A stretch of DNA of 64,000 nt from assembly GCF_019345525.1 (NCBI RefSeq), contig NZ_JAHKRA010000003.1:62001-126000 (forward strand), in the 5' to 3' direction. Under the pieces are notes generated by a model, which was given only the letters and a program-made list of their open reading frames with translations, ran no database searches and was not told the origin of the DNA. Shown piece after piece: positions 17,207 to 26,571 of the stretch; positions within the stretch are counted from its first letter, which is position 1, and the number at the start of each line of letters is the position of its first letter. Source of the stretch: Flavobacterium sp. NKUCC04_CG (lineage in GTDB: Bacteria; Bacteroidota; Bacteroidia; Flavobacteriales; Flavobacteriaceae). Position numbers and translations under genes: made by a program.

Positions 17207-18280
17207 TTAATAAGTGAACTTTTCAATATATTTTTGTCGATCAGATTCCGTGATTTTTAAAACTTGAGAAATGTAATTATCCATAGAGCCATATCGAGAC
17301 TCAATCGCTCCAAAGCTTGCCATTAGATAATCGGTATTGACCCAAGAAAAATTTTCAACAACCGTTTGATTTAGCTTTGGATATATCAAACGCCCTACTT
17401 TTAATAATTTCAATTGTTTTTCAATTCCCTTTTGTCGGTAATTGTTCGATAATAAATATTCTTGATAAATGGTTTCCCTATCCACCTTTAAAACAGATAA
17501 AACCAAGGCTGCAATAATTCCAGTTCTATCTTTTCCTGCCGAGCAATGAAATAGAACTGCGTGATTCTGATCCAATACCTTATGTATAATTTCCTTAATT
17601 ATCTCAGGCTCTTCTATAGGGTAATAACTGTAAAATGCCTTGAGGAGTTCTACAGATTCTATAGGACTTATTTCCCCCTTAAAAACAGCTTGTCGCGTTT
17701 TTGCTAATTGCTCCTGTTCATCTTCAAAAGCATTGTAATGGAAATACGTTGTTGTTGTAGGATATTTATCGGGTTTTTTATGGAGTTCCACTTCAGTTCT
17801 CAAATCAACAAGAGTACCGATATCCATCTCCTCCATTTTTTTTACATCGTGTTTTCTCAATCCATTCAGCTGCCCACTTCTAAATAATTTACCCCAATAA
17901 ATAGTTCTTCCTTCTGTTGTTTGAATACCTCCTAAATCTCTAAAATTGGGGACTTTTTTAAATAAAATCTTGCGATTACTCCATTGTATGGTATCGTTAT
18001 TATCCGTTCGCAAAGCGACCAATAAGCGTCCTTCTTGTTTTGCGAATCGCACAACTGTATCATCTGAATGAACTGTTTTTTTTTGAATCAAATGGGTAGT
18101 AAATAAGATATCTCCCCTGTTTTGAGGTGACTTTAAATGCAATTCATAATTATGCTTAGTTTCTATCACTACAGGGCTTTGGTCCAATTTTGAAAACTGG
18201 GGAGGCTGCGTTGCTTTATATGCGCACGAAGCACTCAACAATAGCCAACTACCAATAAAAAAAAATCTCTTTAACATCAT
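17207..18280 (-). CDS. Lipoprotein tyrosine/lipid phosphatase (PtpB/LipA-like)
   Basis: A cysteine-based phosphatase of 357 residues with a lipoprotein signal peptide (MMLKRFFFIGSWLLLSASC, Cys19), so it acts outside the cytoplasm. An N-terminal beta domain (about 30-105) precedes the phosphatase fold, with NFRDLGGI at 112-119, a distinctive start motif of the Y_phosphatase3 family, then LVDLRTEVE and the P-loop H245-C246-SAGKD-R252-TG. The Lys-Asp pair inside the P-loop is characteristic of PtpB/LipA-type enzymes, some of which hydrolyse phosphoinositides as well as phosphotyrosine. The substrate here is unknown. It is divergent from the S46 peptidase gene. Confidence 0.9.
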   Translation of the reverse strand: MMLKRFFFIGSWLLLSASCAYKATQPPQFSKLDQSPVVIETKHNYELHLKSPQNRGDILFTTHLIQKKTVHSDDTVVRFAKQEGRLLVALRTDNNDTIQWSNRKILFKKVPNFRDLGGIQTTEGRTIYWGKLFRSGQLNGLRKHDVKKMEEMDIGTLVDLRTEVELHKKPDKYPTTTTYFHYNAFEDEQEQLAKTRQAVFKGEISPIESVELLKAFYSYYPIEEPEIIKEIIHKVLDQNHAVLFHCSAGKDRTGIIAALVLSVLKVDRETIYQEYLLSNNYRQKGIEKQLKLLKVGRLIYPKLNQTVVENFSWVNTDYLMASFGAIESRYGSMDNYISQVLKITESDRQKYIEKFTY

Positions 18281-18446
18281 TTCGTATATATAATCTCAAA
18301 ATTAAGGTTTTAAAAATAGAATCGAAATAATCTCAAACATATTGTTTAAGAGAAACAACAATCTAAAGAACTTTTTGAGCTGTAAAAGCGTTTTAATTAA
18401 AAATCGTATCTTGCCGCTTAGATAAAAACTGTAAAATTTTTACCCC

Positions 18447-20606
18447 ATGATTTCAAAAAGTATAAAACTTTTAAAAGCACTAATCATCCTTTTATTGGCA
18501 TGTCCTCTTTACGCCCAACAAGGAGGTATGTGGATTCCTTCCTTATTAAAAGGAATGAACGAAACAGAAATGAAGAGTCTCGGAATGAAAATGTCCGTAT
18601 CAGACATATACGATGTCAATACTTCTAGTTTAAAAGATGCTGTACCTCATTTTAATGGAGGATGTACCTCTGAAGTGATTTCACCTCAAGGATTATTGTT
18701 AACTAATCATCACTGTGGATATGGCGAAATTCAATCGCATTCTTCTGTAGAAAACGACTATCTAGCCGATGGATTTTGGGCGAAATCGCTCAAAGAAGAA
18801 CTTCCAAACAAAGATTTAGTAGTCACTTTTATCGTAAGAATAGAAGATGTAACGGCTCAAGTACTGCAAGGGGTATTAGATACTGATACAGAGGCTGCCA
18901 AAAAGCTAAAAATCGAAAAAAACGTTGCAACAACCACTCAAACTTTTCCCAAAGAAGCTTGGGAAGAAAACAAGATAAAATCATTTTATGAGGGCAACCA
19001 ATATATTTTATTTGTAACCGAAACTTTTAAAGATGTTCGTTTGGTTGGTGCGCCACCTTCCTCAATTGGAAAATTTGGTTCGGATACGGATAACTGGGTT
19101 TGGCCAAGACATACGGGAGACTTTTCTTTGTTCCGTATTTATGCAGACAAAAACAATCGTCCCGCAGCTTATTCTGCCGAAAACGTACCTTATAAACCAA
19201 AACATTTCTTACCGATATCTCTAGACGGCATACAAGAAGACGACTTTACTTTGGTCTTTGGTTATCCTGGATCAACTCAAGAATACCTACCGTCATTTGC
19301 CATTGAGCAAATATTAAAAGAATTAAACCCAGCTAAGATTGAAATTCGCGATGCTTCTCTTAAAGTTACCAACGAGTTCATGAGAAAAGACCCGGCTATA
19401 AAGATTCAATATGCTTCTAAATATGCAGGAATAGCCAACTATTGGAAAAAATGGATTGGAGAAAGTCAAGGTTTAGAAAAGTCCAATGCCGTAGCTATTA
19501 AAAAAGCGTACGAAAAAGAATTTGAGCAACGTGTTGTCAAAAGCAAAAAACAAGCTACTTACGGAGCCCTTTTACCCGAATTTGAAAAGCGCTATAAAGA
19601 AATAGCTCCATATGCTGTAAGTCGCGATTATTTTATGGAGGTGGTTTTAAGAAATACCGAGTTGTTGACTGCAGGATTTAAACTATATCAATTGGAACAA
19701 GCTTATTTATCGAAAGGAGCACAATCTTTTAACGATAGACGCGCTCCCTTTATAGCTGCACAAGAAAATTTTTACAAGAATTTCAACAAAGAAGTTGATC
19801 AAAAAGTTTTTGAAGCTGTAGTAGCCCTTTATAGCGAAAAGGCGCCACAAGCCTATTTACCAAAAGAGTTAAAACAAATCGACATTCAGAAATTGTCTAA
19901 GTCTATATATGGCGAAAGCAAATTGAGTACTTACGACGGTTTAAAAGAATTATTAAAAGGAGATGCTGACGCAGTGTTTAAAAAACTTAATAAAGATAAA
20001 GGGTATCTTTTTACCAAAGCATTAGCTCAAAATTATTTTGACAACATTGCCCCTAAATATGATGCATTAAACACAGAGATTGCAGCACTACAAAGAAGCT
20101 ATATGAAGGCACAACTGGAATTGTATCCGGATGCGCGTATTTTCCCAGATGCCAACAGTACCCTAAGAGTGACTTATGGCAAAGTAAATGGCTATGCTCC
20201 TAAAGATGCAATCTATTATGATGCCGTTACTTATTTGGATGGTGTAATGGAAAAATACGTTCCAAACGATTACGAATTTGACGTACCTCAGAAACTGATT
20301 GATTTATACAAAGCAAAAGATTATGGACCTTATGCCGAAAACGGTAAACTACCGGTAAACTTTATCGGTACTAACCATACTACAGGAGGTAATTCTGGTA
20401 GTCCTGCCATAGATGCAAATGGTAACTTAATAGGCTTAAATTTTGACCGTGTATGGGAAGGAACTATGAGTGACATCTACTATGACCCGGCTATTTGTCG
20501 TAATATTATGGTCGATGTTAGATACATTTTATTTGTCATTGACAAATACGCAGGAGCTAAACATTTGATCGAAGAGATGACTTTAGTGCACCCAAAGAAA
20601 AAATAA
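18447..20606 (+). CDS. S46 dipeptidyl-peptidase, probably Asp/Glu-specific (DPP11-like)
   Basis: A periplasmic serine exopeptidase that releases dipeptides from peptide N-termini, feeding amino-acid catabolism. The signal peptide ends near AQQ (residues 23-25) and the 719-residue length is normal. The chymotrypsin-like triad is visible: His89 in LLLTNHHCGYG, Asp225 in HTGDFSLFRIY and Ser650 in GGNSGSPAIDANG. Arg668 (NFDRVWEG) lies exactly 18 residues after the nucleophile, the same offset as Ser655/Arg673 of Porphyromonas gingivalis DPP11, where the arginine selects acidic P1 residues; DPP7 has Gly there. The gene is monocistronic. Confidence 0.93.
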   Translation: MISKSIKLLKALIILLLACPLYAQQGGMWIPSLLKGMNETEMKSLGMKMSVSDIYDVNTSSLKDAVPHFNGGCTSEVISPQGLLLTNHHCGYGEIQSHSSVENDYLADGFWAKSLKEELPNKDLVVTFIVRIEDVTAQVLQGVLDTDTEAAKKLKIEKNVATTTQTFPKEAWEENKIKSFYEGNQYILFVTETFKDVRLVGAPPSSIGKFGSDTDNWVWPRHTGDFSLFRIYADKNNRPAAYSAENVPYKPKHFLPISLDGIQEDDFTLVFGYPGSTQEYLPSFAIEQILKELNPAKIEIRDASLKVTNEFMRKDPAIKIQYASKYAGIANYWKKWIGESQGLEKSNAVAIKKAYEKEFEQRVVKSKKQATYGALLPEFEKRYKEIAPYAVSRDYFMEVVLRNTELLTAGFKLYQLEQAYLSKGAQSFNDRRAPFIAAQENFYKNFNKEVDQKVFEAVVALYSEKAPQAYLPKELKQIDIQKLSKSIYGESKLSTYDGLKELLKGDADAVFKKLNKDKGYLFTKALAQNYFDNIAPKYDALNTEIAALQRSYMKAQLELYPDARIFPDANSTLRVTYGKVNGYAPKDAIYYDAVTYLDGVMEKYVPNDYEFDVPQKLIDLYKAKDYGPYAENGKLPVNFIGTNHTTGGNSGSPAIDANGNLIGLNFDRVWEGTMSDIYYDPAICRNIMVDVRYILFVIDKYAGAKHLIEEMTLVHPKKK

Positions 20607-20694
20607 TTTTCAATCTTTTGGCTTTCAATTACTTAAGCACGTTATTTTTTTTTAAAAAAAAATCACTAAATAATTTAGGATATCAAAAAATTCA

Positions 20695-20702
20695 TATCTT
20701 TG
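20695..20702 (+). promoter_or_regulatory. -7 box for the small acidic lipoprotein gene
   Basis: TATCTTTG, a perfect TAnnTTTG match, 36 bases before the ATG at 20739. No clear TTG lies 19-21 bp upstream. Confidence 0.55.
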
Positions 20703-20738
20703 TCAAGAATTAATAATTAACTTTTATAATTTAGTAAG

Positions 20739-20960
20739 ATGAAAAAAATTGTTTTAAGTGTAGCTTTAGTAGCTATGATGGGTGTATCTTTTGTTTCATG
20801 TAAAGATACTGCTAAAGAACCTGCTGCTGAAGTAGAAGTTGTAGCTGAAGAAGTTGCTCCAGAAGTTGCTCCAGAAGTTGTAACTGAAGAAGTTGTTGCT
20901 CCAGAAGCTACAGCTACTGAAGTTCCTGCAACTACAGAAGAAGTAAAAGAAGTTAAGTAA
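20739..20960 (+). CDS. Small acidic Ala/Glu/Val-rich lipoprotein
   Basis: A 73-residue protein with a lipoprotein signal (MMGVSFVSC, Cys21), after which the mature chain is low complexity: nearly all Ala, Glu, Val, Pro and Thr, with repeated VAPE units encoded by near-identical GAAGTTGCTCCA segments. It ends with EEVKEVK. It is likely disordered and surface- or periplasm-exposed. Such tiny lipoproteins are frequent in Flavobacteriaceae and can be highly expressed, but no function is known to me. It has its own -7 box and is followed by a terminator. Confidence 0.8.
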   Translation: MKKIVLSVALVAMMGVSFVSCKDTAKEPAAEVEVVAEEVAPEVAPEVVTEEVVAPEATATEVPATTEEVKEVK

Positions 20961-20975
20961 TTAAACCTTTCTTTT

Positions 20976-21006
20976 ATAAAAAAACCTCGCTATGCGAGGT
21001 TTTTGC
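20976..21006. terminator. Bidirectional terminator overlapping the GH3-family gene end
   Basis: Stem AAACCTCGC/GCGAGGTTT with A and T runs. It serves the small lipoprotein gene on the plus strand; its right arm lies inside the last codons of the convergent GH3-family gene. Confidence 0.85.
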
Positions 21007-22534
21007 TTTTTATATCGGTCTCAACTTGCATACTTTGTAGTTCTTCAAAGAATTTGCGTTCGTTGGAAAGTCTAGGTATTTTATGTTGACCACCTAGTTT
21101 ATCTTGCTTTTTCAGCCAATCATAAAATAAATTGGCACGCGCCACTCTAATCACCAACGGGTTTAAAGTCATGTTATTGGTACGTTTGGCTTCATAATCC
21201 GAATTTAAGTCTTGTAAATTCCTATCTAACAAAAGGGCAAACTGTTCTAGATCTTGCGGTTGGCGCCTAAATTCTACCATCCACTCGTGAGCCCCTTTCT
21301 CTTTCTCTTGCATAAATATCGGTGCTACCGTATATTCGGAAACTTCCGCTGCTGTTTGTTCGCAAGTTTTAGCTAAGGCTCTATCTGTATTTTCCACCAT
21401 TAACTCTTCTCCAAATACATTGATATGATGTTTTGTTCTACCCGTAATTCGGATGCGATAGGGCGATAGTGAAGTAAAGCGAACGGTGTCACCAATAATA
21501 TAGCGCCACAAGCCCGCATTAGTCGTTATAACCAACGCATAATTCTTATCGAGCTCTACTTGCGCCAAAGGAATCACCCGCTGTTCTAAGGTCCCAAAAG
21601 TGGCCATCGGGATAAATTCATAAAAAATTCCATAATCCAACATCAATAACAAGTCGCTGGAATTATTTAAATCCTGAATCGCGAAAAAACCTTCCGATGC
21701 ATTGTAGATTTCATAGTATTTAAAATTTGAATTGGGTAAAAGTTTATTGTATTGTTCGCGATAGGGCTCAAAACTAACTCCTCCGTGAAAATACACTTCC
21801 GCATTAGGCCATAGTTCCAATAAATTGCCACGTCCTGTATCTTCAATAATCCGATTGAGCAATACCAGCATCCAAGAAGGTACTCCGGCAAAACTCGTTA
21901 CGTTTTCACCTTTGGTTTCCCTGACAATGGCACTCATCTTGGTTTCCCATTCACTCATTAAAGAAGTTTTATTGCTCGGCGTACTACTAAACTCCGCCCA
22001 AAAGGGCATATTGTCAATTAGAATTGCCGACAAATCTCCAAAGAAAGTATTGTTGTCCTCATACAATTGTTTACTACCGCCCAGTCTTAAACTCTTACCC
22101 GTAAACAATTGAGAGTTTTCGTTGTTGTTTAAATACAAACACAACAAATCCTTAGCGGCTTTATAATGACAATTTTCTAAGGCATCATTACTAACAGGAA
22201 TAAATTTACTTTTGGCATTGGTGGTTCCACTCGATTTTGCAAACCACTTAACCGGCTCAAACCACAGTATATTCTGCTCACCACGTCGGGTTCTTTCAAT
22301 ATAGGGTTCCATTTCTTCATAGGTAAAAAGCGGTACTCTTTTAGAAAAACTGTCGTAATTCTTCACGGAAGAAAAATCATATTTTTTTCCAAAAACGGTT
22401 TGCTCGTTACTTTTAATTAAATCTAAAAGCAATTCATTTTGTACTTCATTCGGGAATTTAAGAAACAACTCGATTTGATGAATTCGCTGCTTTAAAATCC
22501 ATGATGCAATAGAATTAATAATTGTGAAAGCCAT
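20990..22534 (-). CDS. GH3-family (auxin-responsive promoter-like) protein
   Basis: A 514-residue member of the GH3 family, a branch of the acyl-adenylate-forming superfamily. Plant GH3 enzymes join hormones to amino acids; bacterial members are widespread in Bacteroidota with unknown substrates. Visible are the nucleotide-binding SSGTTNAKSKFIPVS at about 105-119, a YNASEGFFAIQD segment and the C-terminal LWRYIIGDTVRFTSLSPYRIRITGRTKHHINVFGEELM region. Length fits the family. It is alone on its strand, convergent with the small lipoprotein gene and divergent from DUF2797. Plausible chemistry is ATP-dependent acyl-amide ligation, but the substrate cannot be guessed. Confidence 0.88.
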   Translation of the reverse strand: MAFTIINSIASWILKQRIHQIELFLKFPNEVQNELLLDLIKSNEQTVFGKKYDFSSVKNYDSFSKRVPLFTYEEMEPYIERTRRGEQNILWFEPVKWFAKSSGTTNAKSKFIPVSNDALENCHYKAAKDLLCLYLNNNENSQLFTGKSLRLGGSKQLYEDNNTFFGDLSAILIDNMPFWAEFSSTPSNKTSLMSEWETKMSAIVRETKGENVTSFAGVPSWMLVLLNRIIEDTGRGNLLELWPNAEVYFHGGVSFEPYREQYNKLLPNSNFKYYEIYNASEGFFAIQDLNNSSDLLLMLDYGIFYEFIPMATFGTLEQRVIPLAQVELDKNYALVITTNAGLWRYIIGDTVRFTSLSPYRIRITGRTKHHINVFGEELMVENTDRALAKTCEQTAAEVSEYTVAPIFMQEKEKGAHEWMVEFRRQPQDLEQFALLLDRNLQDLNSDYEAKRTNNMTLNPLVIRVARANLFYDWLKKQDKLGGQHKIPRLSNERKFFEELQSMQVETDIKSKNLA

Positions 22535-22644
22535 ATTGTTTTATTTAATTAAAATACCATCATTGAAATTGCGAAATAGACCGAGGACTATCCAAAAAAA
22601 CTTTTCGTATTTTTACCACTTTCCCAAAAGTAACAATTTTCTCT

Positions 22645-23445
22645 ATGAAATACGAAGGAGTTTTAAATAAAATGCGCACCGAATGGGGACATCCCATCCA
22701 ATATTTCTTAACCTTAAATAAAAATTTCATAAATGTTAATCAATTAATAGGCCTAAATCTTCAAGTATCTTTCCAAGGCTATCAATGCTTAAACTGCGGT
22801 AAAGCGAAAAAGATATTTCGCCAAGGTTTTTGTTATGATTGTTTTACTTCAAGTCCAGCTGTAGGAGATTGGATTATGAGACCCGAACTGAGTACAGCCC
22901 ATTTGGGTATAGAAGATCGTGATTTGGAATACGAATCAAAAGTACAACTTCAGCCTCATGTCGTATATTTAGCTGTGGCTAGTGATGTTAAGGTGGGTGT
23001 AACCAGAAAAACTCAAGTGCCAACCCGGTGGATTGACCAAGGAGCATCTAGAGCCATTGAGATTGTAGAAGTTCCCAACCGCTATTTAGCCGGTATTACC
23101 GAAATCGCTTTAAAAGACAAATTCACCGACAAAACCAATTGGCGCAAAATGCTGCAAAATGAAATTGCTCAAGTGGATTTGGCGGAAATCAGAAATTCTC
23201 TGGAGTTGTTGCTGCCCGAAGAAGTTAAGCCTTATTATTATACCACTACTCACGATATTTTAGAATTGGAATATCCAGTAATTCAATTTCCCACTAAATT
23301 AAAAAGTTTAAACCTTGAAAAAACGCCTTATTTCGAAGGAGTCCTTAAAGGGATTAAAGGACAATACCTACTCTTTGATGACGGAACCGTTTTTAATGTA
23401 CGAACCTATGAAGGTTTTGTGGTTTCTTTAGGAATTGGCAAGTAG
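22645..23445 (+). CDS. DUF2797 family protein, possible zinc-binding
   Basis: A 266-residue cytoplasmic protein that I recognise as DUF2797. It has an N-terminal part with four cysteines in two CxxC pairs (Cys48, Cys51, Cys63, Cys66; CLNCGK and CYDCF), likely a zinc ribbon, and then a domain with YLAVASDVKVGVTRKTQVPTRWIDQGA, followed by a helical and a small beta C-terminal segment. That middle motif recalls GIY-YIG-like folds (a Gly/Val-rich strand, then TR...RWIDQGA), so a nucleic-acid role is conceivable but not shown. It is monocistronic, divergent from the GH3 gene. Confidence 0.85.
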   Translation: MKYEGVLNKMRTEWGHPIQYFLTLNKNFINVNQLIGLNLQVSFQGYQCLNCGKAKKIFRQGFCYDCFTSSPAVGDWIMRPELSTAHLGIEDRDLEYESKVQLQPHVVYLAVASDVKVGVTRKTQVPTRWIDQGASRAIEIVEVPNRYLAGITEIALKDKFTDKTNWRKMLQNEIAQVDLAEIRNSLELLLPEEVKPYYYTTTHDILELEYPVIQFPTKLKSLNLEKTPYFEGVLKGIKGQYLLFDDGTVFNVRTYEGFVVSLGIGK

Positions 23446-23492
23446 AGCGTATTGTGAAGCGTTTTGAAAATCAAACCATTGATATCCTAAAC

Positions 23493-23535
23493 AAAAAAAA
23501 CCGCAATTTACACTCCAGTAAAATTGCGGTTTTTA
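23493..23535. terminator. Bidirectional terminator between DUF2797 and AsmA genes
   Basis: Stem ACCGCAATTTA/TAAATTGCGGT with an 8-nt loop and A/T tracts on both sides. Confidence 0.85.
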
Positions 23536-23593
23536 TTAATTATCCAAAGTCCATACGGTCATTAAATTTCAATCTTTCGATATATGACAACCG

Positions 23594-26224
23594 TTATTCC
23601 TTTTTCTTTTTTCCAAACAAATCTTTTAATCCCTCACCAATCTTGTTAATCGTTTCTTCTTTTTTAGCCTCTTTTTGAGTTTCTTCTGGTGTTTTGGTGT
23701 CGGTATTGGAATCTTTTTTACCACCTCCCAATAAATTACTCAACGCATTACTACCCTGATTTATTAATTTATCTTTCTGTGTAGCGATGATTTGATTACT
23801 CAAATTAGTCACTGCCTGATTTAAATCTGTAGTGACCTTAGGTTTACTAAAATCACCCGTTAGCCCTACCTGGATTGGAATGTTTTTTAAAGCTGCCATA
23901 TCCGTAGCCGATAATTTGGATAGCACACCAGAAATATCATCACCTAAGTATTTTGCCGGTACATCGAAATTCAATTTATAATTAATTGTTTGATCCAAAC
24001 CGTGTTCTCCTCCTACAACCACTTTTATATCTTGGTATTTTAAATCAAATGGGTTGACTTTAACCTTACCGTCTTTTAATTCTAAATGCATTTTTAGATT
24101 GTCTAAATTCAATTTGTTCAAGTCAACAAATTTTAGATTGCTATCCAAAGCCGTTAGCAGTTTTGAGTTGTTGGCATCTATTTTAGTCGATAATAATTGC
24201 CCCAATAAATCACCGGTCAAACTACTCATAATTGGTGTTAGCTCCAAACCGTCGAGCTTTCCGTTTAACTTGATGTTTGAATTAATCTTGCCATTTATAA
24301 CCCCAGCAATAGGTGCGATACGCTTTAACATATCAATTTGGCTAAATGATTTAGCAATATCCAGGGCTTGCAACCCCAAATTCATATCAAAGGTTGGAAC
24401 GGCAGTTTTGGTCGACACATTACCGTTAAAAGCTATTTGACCGTCAAAAACATCGGTTTTCATATTCTGAAAATGAACAGCCTCATCCTTAATAATTAAT
24501 TTCCCAACCACATTTTTCAAGGTTAAATCATCGTAGACTACTGTTTTGGCATTTGCTGTAATCGTACAATCTAAAAAAGAAGGAATCTTAAGTGGTTCTT
24601 TTTTAGCGGTTGCCATTTTTTTAGCTTCAGTCTCCGTTTTATCCGTCGGAGTATCTGATGCTTTTAGAATGTCCGAAACAACAAAATTATTGGAATTTAG
24701 AGCGAAATTTCCCTTTAAATTTTGCTTACTAAACAAGAATCCATAAAAATTATCCAAAGTTCCTGTTGCTAACAAATCGGTAGTTCCCGTTTTCAGTTCC
24801 AAACGATTTAAGCGAACTTGATTTGGATTAAAGACCAGCGCCGCTTCTTTGATTTGCAGCGGTTTTGCCATTTCTTCGGATTCGTAATTGAAATTCGTCA
24901 ACGAAATACTCCCCGTATTTTTAATGTTCTGGTATTGATTGGTTTCCACAGATTTCATATCAAACTGGGTTACCACATCGGCTTTTAAAATTCCCGTTAA
25001 CGGTTTTTCCAGTTTAATAGGATATGCCTTACTCAAATTAGCCAGATTAACAATTCCGTTTAACTTGGCATTGACCAAAGCGTTGTCCATAATATTTTTA
25101 ATACTGGCTTCGGCTTTAAAAACGTCTTGATCGATTTGGAAATTTAATTTATTCAGCAACACATACGTATCATTAATCAATCCGGTATCGTTGATTATTT
25201 TTGCATCCAATGCTATATTCCGAATAGCTTTAGGCAAATCGGGATACTGAAAAGATGCCTTGTCCGATGCCATAACGATTTCCATTTTAGGAAATGCCGT
25301 TTCGGTTAATTTTCCATTGACTTTTCCAGAAACTCTAAATTCCCCTTCGGTCTTTACTTTTTGGATATCTCCAGCATAAGCCTCGGGTATCAGTGCCAAA
25401 AAGTTCTTAAACGACGAATCAGGAGTGGCAAAATCCAAATGGTACTCCTGTCCTTCCGCTAACAATTGAATTGTCCCATTAAATTTAAGGGGCAATTGAT
25501 TAATCGTGGCTTCATTTTCTTTAAACGTATATAGATTCTTTTCCAAATCCATACCGATAACCGCTTTCAATCCTAAGTTGACATTGTTTAGCAAGGCAGT
25601 GCCATCCTTTTCAAAAGAGACCTTAGCCTGAGATTGGGTATCCAAATCCAGTATATTTTGCGCTAAATTTCCACTGCCTGAATGATTCAATTCCGAAACA
25701 ACCATTTTCATTTTAGAACTCAAATCATGGTATACCAATTTTATATTGTTCAATGCATATTGGTTTAAATTCAAAGAGAAAGGACTATCATTCGAAGGAT
25801 CTTGCTCGTCTTCTTCATCTTTAATTGCAATATCGTAATTCGCAACACCTGCTTCATTAATCAAAACGTTAATCGCTGCATTTTGAACATCGACTCCCTC
25901 TATATTCATCGGTTTATCAGCTCCATTAAACAATTCCATCATGGACATTTTTAAGTGAATATGCTCGGCAAACAATAAGGTATCTCCAGCAAAAGGAGCT
26001 TGATTCACTATACTCAGCTTCGAGATAGAAATACTCGCTTTGGGAAAATTGGTAAAAAGACTTAAATCCACTTTATCATAGGCAACCTCAGCTGTCAATT
26101 TTTTATTGATTGTTTCCAGTACCATGCTTTCTATTTTCCCTCTAAAAATAAATGGTGCTGTGAATAAAAACAATAATAAAAATCCAACAACAGCTGCACT
26201 AATTATAAATACTTTCTTTTTCAT
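23594..26224 (-). CDS. AsmA-family inner-membrane protein
   Basis: An 876-residue protein with one N-terminal transmembrane helix (about 5-26) and a very long periplasmic part. It follows the AsmA/TamB-like pattern: N-terminal VDLSLFTNFPKASISISKLSI, repeated beta strands with NG/LDG turns, and a C-terminal AsmA_2-like region (GVINGKINSNIKLNGKLDG...) near 660-790, ending in a Lys/Glu/Gln-rich tail. AsmA-like proteins are thought to bridge the envelope and move phospholipid between membranes. It is monocistronic, flanked by terminators on both sides. Confidence 0.88.
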   Translation of the reverse strand: MKKKVFIISAAVVGFLLLFLFTAPFIFRGKIESMVLETINKKLTAEVAYDKVDLSLFTNFPKASISISKLSIVNQAPFAGDTLLFAEHIHLKMSMMELFNGADKPMNIEGVDVQNAAINVLINEAGVANYDIAIKDEEDEQDPSNDSPFSLNLNQYALNNIKLVYHDLSSKMKMVVSELNHSGSGNLAQNILDLDTQSQAKVSFEKDGTALLNNVNLGLKAVIGMDLEKNLYTFKENEATINQLPLKFNGTIQLLAEGQEYHLDFATPDSSFKNFLALIPEAYAGDIQKVKTEGEFRVSGKVNGKLTETAFPKMEIVMASDKASFQYPDLPKAIRNIALDAKIINDTGLINDTYVLLNKLNFQIDQDVFKAEASIKNIMDNALVNAKLNGIVNLANLSKAYPIKLEKPLTGILKADVVTQFDMKSVETNQYQNIKNTGSISLTNFNYESEEMAKPLQIKEAALVFNPNQVRLNRLELKTGTTDLLATGTLDNFYGFLFSKQNLKGNFALNSNNFVVSDILKASDTPTDKTETEAKKMATAKKEPLKIPSFLDCTITANAKTVVYDDLTLKNVVGKLIIKDEAVHFQNMKTDVFDGQIAFNGNVSTKTAVPTFDMNLGLQALDIAKSFSQIDMLKRIAPIAGVINGKINSNIKLNGKLDGLELTPIMSSLTGDLLGQLLSTKIDANNSKLLTALDSNLKFVDLNKLNLDNLKMHLELKDGKVKVNPFDLKYQDIKVVVGGEHGLDQTINYKLNFDVPAKYLGDDISGVLSKLSATDMAALKNIPIQVGLTGDFSKPKVTTDLNQAVTNLSNQIIATQKDKLINQGSNALSNLLGGGKKDSNTDTKTPEETQKEAKKEETINKIGEGLKDLFGKKKKE

Positions 26225-26571
26225 TTATAGATATTATTTTAAAAATTATATGTTATCGCCTATCCTCATACAAAGTTTGTTGCCATAAAAACGCTGCCGA
26301 TTGTGACGACATATACCCAACAATTAACCCAATTCCTGATTACCGCTGAGCAAAACACTTTCTAATCAACAGCAAACTTGCTCTCTTATTGGCAAAATAT
26401 AAAAAATTACCCCCAATTTACTTAATAAAACCTTAAATAAACCGACTTCGTACTGAATATTAACTATTTTGAACGGTTTTTTAGTTTCTCCCAAGAAATT
26501 TAATAAACTTGTAAAAAAAAAGAGGCTGTCCTTTTAAAACAGCCTCTCTTTTTTGGGATACGGACTAATGC
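26225..26571. other. Intergenic region between AsmA and sppA genes
   Basis: A non-coding stretch of 347 bp containing the sppA terminator at the right end and the upstream region of the AsmA gene at the left. Only imperfect -7 boxes are visible for the AsmA gene (for example AAACTTTG on the minus strand near 26270). No coding frame or repeat is apparent. Confidence 0.55.
26513..26554 (-). terminator. Terminator of sppA
   Basis: Stem AGAGGCTGT/ACAGCCTCT with flanking A and T runs, a short distance after the sppA stop on the minus strand. Confidence 0.85.
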
